From: Eisenbergiella porci
Lineage (GTDB): Bacteria; Bacillota; Clostridia; Lachnospirales; Lachnospiraceae
Assembly: GCF_009696275.1 (NCBI RefSeq)
Contig: NZ_VUMI01000031.1
Span: forward strand, 1-64,000
DNA: 64,000 nucleotides
Direction of reading: 5' to 3'
This document shows positions 61,212 through 64,000 of this stretch, one piece after another; position 1 is the stretch's first letter, and each line of letters begins with the position of its first letter. Position numbers and translations under genes: made by a program. A model generated the notes under the pieces. That model was not told the origin of the DNA. It was given only the letters and a program-made list of their open reading frames with translations, and did no database searches.

Positions 61212-61351
61212 CGTTTTTCTTCCCTTCTCTTCCGTAATTATCTTTCTTCCCATTGTAAGGTCGGCTCATTTTTCTGTCAATGCCGCGCCTGGCCAGGCAT
61301 AACAGCCACAGCCCCGGCCAGGTATGGCAGCCTGCACAGGGCAGGCGTATG

Positions 61352-61732
61352 CTGCAACAAAGCCACCGCATCTATGATGAAAACACCGTCTGCCGCCTCC
61401 GCCGGATTCTGCTGCTGCGCAAGCTGCGCATTCCTGTCCGGCAGATTAAGATTTTCCTGCAAAATCCCAGTGCCGCCACAGCCGTGGAGATTTTTCAGAA
61501 AAACATCAATGAACTGAACGAGGAAATCACCGCGCTTTCCACCATCCGTGGAATTCTCAGCCGTTTTGCCGGCGGCCTGTATGCCGCCCATATGATTGCC
61601 TTCGGCAATTTTAATGAATGGGAACAGCTCTTTATCTGGGCAAATCAGAGCGAAAAATATGAATTTGCAGGGGATATGAAGGATCAGGAGCATATGTGCG
61701 GCATGCTGGAGGAGCATCTGAATCCCGGATGA
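61352..61732 (+). pseudogene. MerR-family regulator, N-terminus missing
   Basis: Encodes the second half of a MerR HTH (RIYDENTVCRLRRILLLRKL then RIPVRQIKIFL) and the effector/coiled-coil part (IFQKNINELNEEITALSTIR). The first ~20 residues with the turn and recognition helix are lost; upstream codons are unrelated. DNA binding is unlikely. Confidence 0.65.
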
Positions 61733-62197
61733 TTCCCCTGATGTCCGACGCCTGTCCCTGATGGGTGGAGGTCAGATTTTCCTCTATTAATGTGCGGAAT
61801 ATTTCTTCATTCTTATTCTGATATATATGCAGCAAAAAAAGACCGTAAATCCCATCACGGCCGTTCCTATTGCTATCAGCACCATTCCCCGGTTTCTCAC
61901 TGCTTTATGCAGATCCTTACCCTTCGTTTTTCCATATGCTGCCTCTCCTGACCCCAGCGCCCTATCCTACCTATTTTATAACCGTTCAGTTTCCTTTACA
62001 GTTACCATATTTTTCTGCTGATTTCAGGGCTTTTATTTATAAAATGATTCTATCCCTTTTTCCAGGACCGCGCAATCCCTTCCTGTCCGGAATAATACTG
62101 CGTGTCCGGAATATTTTTATTTGCCCGGAATACTTTCGTCTGGATCCGCAGCGGCAGTTTTTTATGTACACGGCAGTTTTTTGTGTGCGTTTCTTTC
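61733..62197. other. Intergenic, no gene seen
   Basis: About 465 bp of T-rich sequence. I find no credible frame, RNA or repeat before the promoter at 62198. Confidence 0.45.
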
Positions 62198-62227
62198 TTG
62201 ACACGAACAGTTCTCCGTATATAAAAT
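62198..62227 (+). promoter_or_regulatory. Promoter of the broken ABC exporter
   Basis: TTGACA (62198-62203), 18 nt, TAAAAT (62222-62227), about 60 bp before the start codon. Confidence 0.6.
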
Positions 62228-62287
62228 AAAAACTATGATAAGATGCGCACGACACTCCTATAGATGCCGCATCGGAAAGGCAGCTTT

Positions 62288-63717
62288 ATGAATCTGATCC
62301 TGACTTATATCCGGCGGCATATCGGTATGTTTGCCACGGCTCTTTTTTTCCTGAGCCTGGAAACGCTGGCGGATCTGATGCAGCCCACCTAGCAAAAAAG
62401 CTGGATGATTCCTATGACCCTTATAAAGCCGCTTATGCCTCCATGCCTTCCCATGCCGCCTCCAATCCGGCTATCCAGCAGATGTATATCAACGGGCATT
62501 TCTGCTATGCCTATAAATTCGGCATTATCACTAATGGGCTTGGCATTGTCCGGGATATCACTTTTTACAACAAGGACTTTCACCACCATTTCGGACTCGC
62601 TTACGCAGCTGATGACATATGGTTTTACGATTATAGGCATACTGTGCATTATGCTGCGGCTCAGCCTGCCATTGACCTGTATTGCCTTTATATCCGTATG
62701 GCTTATCTTTCTGCTGACCCGCACGATTACAAAGCATACGAGGAAGCTGTTTGCCCAACAGCAGCAGATTCTGGGAAAGCTCAACGGACAGGTGGAGGAA
62801 AGTATTTCCGGCCTGAACATGGTAAAGGCCTTTGGCCGGGAAGCCGAAATTACAGAGCAGTTTGAGGAAAGCAACGCCAGGCTCTGCCAGGTGGCTACAA
62901 AGGCACAAATCTGATCCGGTTTCCTCATGCCACTCACCAATGTAATCAACAACCTGAATTTCGTCATTGTGGCGGTCGTCAGCGGTATCCTGGCGGCTTA
63001 CGGCCGTATCAGCGTGGGGCTGATTTCCAGCTTCCTGCTGTATTCCAGGCAGTTTTCCAGGCCCTTTGTTGACATTGCAAATATTTACAATAACTTTCAG
63101 ACGGCTGTGGCAGGCGCGGAACGTATCTTCGAAATATTGGAGGCGGAACCGGAGCCTGCGGATGCGCCGGACGCGCTACCGCTTACGGCTCCCCGCAGGG
63201 AAGTGGAATTTTCCCATATCACCTTCGGCTATCAGGCGCAGGAACCTGTCTTAAAGGATGTAAGCTTCCGCGTGCCCGCCGGAACCCGTGTGGCGGTGGT
63301 CAGCTCCACCGGCGGGGGAAAAACCACACTCATCAACCTGCTGACCCGTTTTTATGATGTCAACAGCGGCAGCATCCTGTTAGACGGCCGCGATCTCCGG
63401 CAGTACCGGCTGCCGAATCTGCGCCGCACCTTCGGCGTGGTGCTTCAGGATACGGCGCTCTTTGGCATGAGTGTCCGGGACAATATCAGCTACGGGAATA
63501 AGGACGGTTTGCCGTAACGCATCCGGGCCGCAGCGAAAACTGACACTCACCCGTGGGCGGACTTCCTTTATTATCGCCCACCGGTTTTCCACCATCCGGG
63601 ACGGATCTCATCCTGTTGATAGAAGACGGCCGGATCGCCGAGAGAGGCACCCACGAAGAGCTGATGGAGCTCAACGGCAGGTATGCCGGGATGTACCGGA
63701 CCCAATTGGGGGAATAG
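62288..63717 (+). pseudogene. ABC exporter (half-transporter), multiply broken
   Basis: Begins MNLILTYIRRHIGMFATALF but stops at a TAG after 34 codons, where a transposase fragment has been inserted. The membrane domain resumes at ~62576 (LTQLMTYGFTIIGILCIMLR, LNGQVEESISGLNMVKAFGR), meets an in-frame TGA at 62912 in place of an expected Trp (AQI-W-SGF), then continues to Walker A (SSTGGGKTTLINLL) and the Q loop VLQDTALFGM. The signature and Walker B are deleted. The tail (RTSFIIAHRFSTIRD; IAERGTHEELMELNGRYAGM) remains. Four separate lesions. Confidence 0.85.
62395..62575 (+). mobile_element. Internal fragment of a DDE transposase
   Basis: Reading KLDDSYDPYKAAYASMPSHA then QMYINGHFCYAYKFGIITNG and VRDITFYNKDF is a stretch from the middle of an IS1182/IS5-like transposase. 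Only ~60 codons remain, in a different frame from the ABC gene it interrupts. No terminal repeats are visible, so it is debris, probably from an insertion followed by deletion. Confidence 0.7.
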
Positions 63718-63767
63718 GAGGCGCCTCCCCCGTCCGGGAATCCGGCTGCCATAACGCACCTTTCCCA

Positions 63768-64000
63768 TTATAATTCATAGGAAAAATATTTCGCTTTTTC
63801 CGGAAACGCTTTGTCTCCTTTCAGCTTCAACGCAAACTTCTGCACAACAAAATTATAATCATCCCAGGAACCGGAGGATGCCATATAAATGATCCGTCCA
63901 TCCTCAGTCATCCATTTCACAGGAAAGTTGGGCTGATAATCTCCATAGCTGCCCCACCGGTCATCCCGGTAAAACAGCTTCCAGGGCCCCCAGGGCTCCG
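63768..64000 (-). CDS. C-terminus of a DUF4185-like secreted hydrolase (partial)
   Basis: The last 77 codons of a gene that continues beyond the window: EPWGPWKLFYRDDRWGSYGD, KWMTEDGRIIYMASSGSWDD, then FVVQKFALKLKG and stop. The pattern resembles DUF4185-type beta-propeller glycosidase-like proteins. Function is inferred from this tail only. Confidence 0.6.
   Translation of the reverse strand, partial: EPWGPWKLFYRDDRWGSYGDYQPNFPVKWMTEDGRIIYMASSGSWDDYNFVVQKFALKLKGDKAFPEKAKYFSYEL

Noticed and set aside
47756-62914. TGA read as tryptophan
   Set aside because: Two in-frame TGA codons fall at expected Trp positions, but only in genes with other lesions, and many intact genes in the window (for example hisA-neighbouring and ABC genes) end in TGA.

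Overview
The window looks like the chromosome of an anaerobic low-GC Gram-positive of the Lachnospiraceae type (Clostridium cluster XIVa). The evidence is indirect: moderate GC, AGGAGG-type ribosome binding sites, sigma-A promoters, class III fructose-bisphosphatase, a TrpR-like YerC protein, DUF1836 and DUF4317 proteins, a lysine riboswitch ahead of dapA, a V4R/GGDEF pair and a GH32/solute-binding-protein locus. I cannot name the genus.

Layout. 1-1340: edge of an integrated element, with a tyrosine integrase abutting tRNA-Pro. 1.5-10.2 kb: a degraded stretch (split lipoprotein, truncated GHKL kinase, gutted chemotaxis receptor, half a DUF4317 gene, an IS91/integrase remnant, a broken ABC transporter) around an intact XRE regulator and an HtrA protease. 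10.2-31.2 kb: mainly intact housekeeping genes: tRNA-Ala and tRNA-Val, DUF1836, yerC, cold-shock protein, hisA, a lipoprotein, fbp, dapA-dapB behind a lysine riboswitch, a corrinoid adenosyltransferase, an SSB-like protein, typA, a TetR/flippase/radical-SAM group, exonuclease III, mgtE and yigZ. 31.5-42.1 kb: accessory genes, including a TetR gene with clear operators, an ABC transporter reduced to its two ends, an intact MFS pump, a heptad-repeat protein, a small-protein operon, and a two-component operon collapsed by deletion. 42.3-47.7 kb: guaB, cupin, MATE pump and V4R + diguanylate cyclase. 47.7-55.7 kb: more remnants, then a fructan-type locus with a solute-binding lipoprotein, an intact LamG-like/GH32 protein and two frameshifted GH32 genes. 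55.9-61.2 kb: an intact NEW3 membrane protein/ABC/two-component cluster. 61.3-64 kb: a MerR fragment, an ABC exporter broken by a transposase fragment, and the tail of a secreted-enzyme-like gene running off the end.

How the parts connect. The core genes are intact and carry recognisable control elements: 17-bp-spaced promoters, a lysine riboswitch with its terminator, and many hairpin terminators. The accessory genes (sensors, exporters, sugar use) are decaying in a repeated pattern: scarless internal deletions that keep both gene ends, 1-nt losses often in homopolymers, and two TGG-to-TGA changes. The most striking positive signal is a 131-bp non-coding mobile element. It is present twice, with 12-bp terminal inverted repeats starting GTAA and a perfect 8-bp target duplication each time. 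Both copies lie between a sigma-A promoter and its gene (hisA and a TetR-type regulator), so both would be transcribed into 5' untranslated regions. Other points worth following are a divergent radical-SAM enzyme and cluster-less homologue sharing a palindrome-rich control region, a PPG/PPE-containing upstream reading frame overlapping mgtE, and a structured leader ahead of typA.
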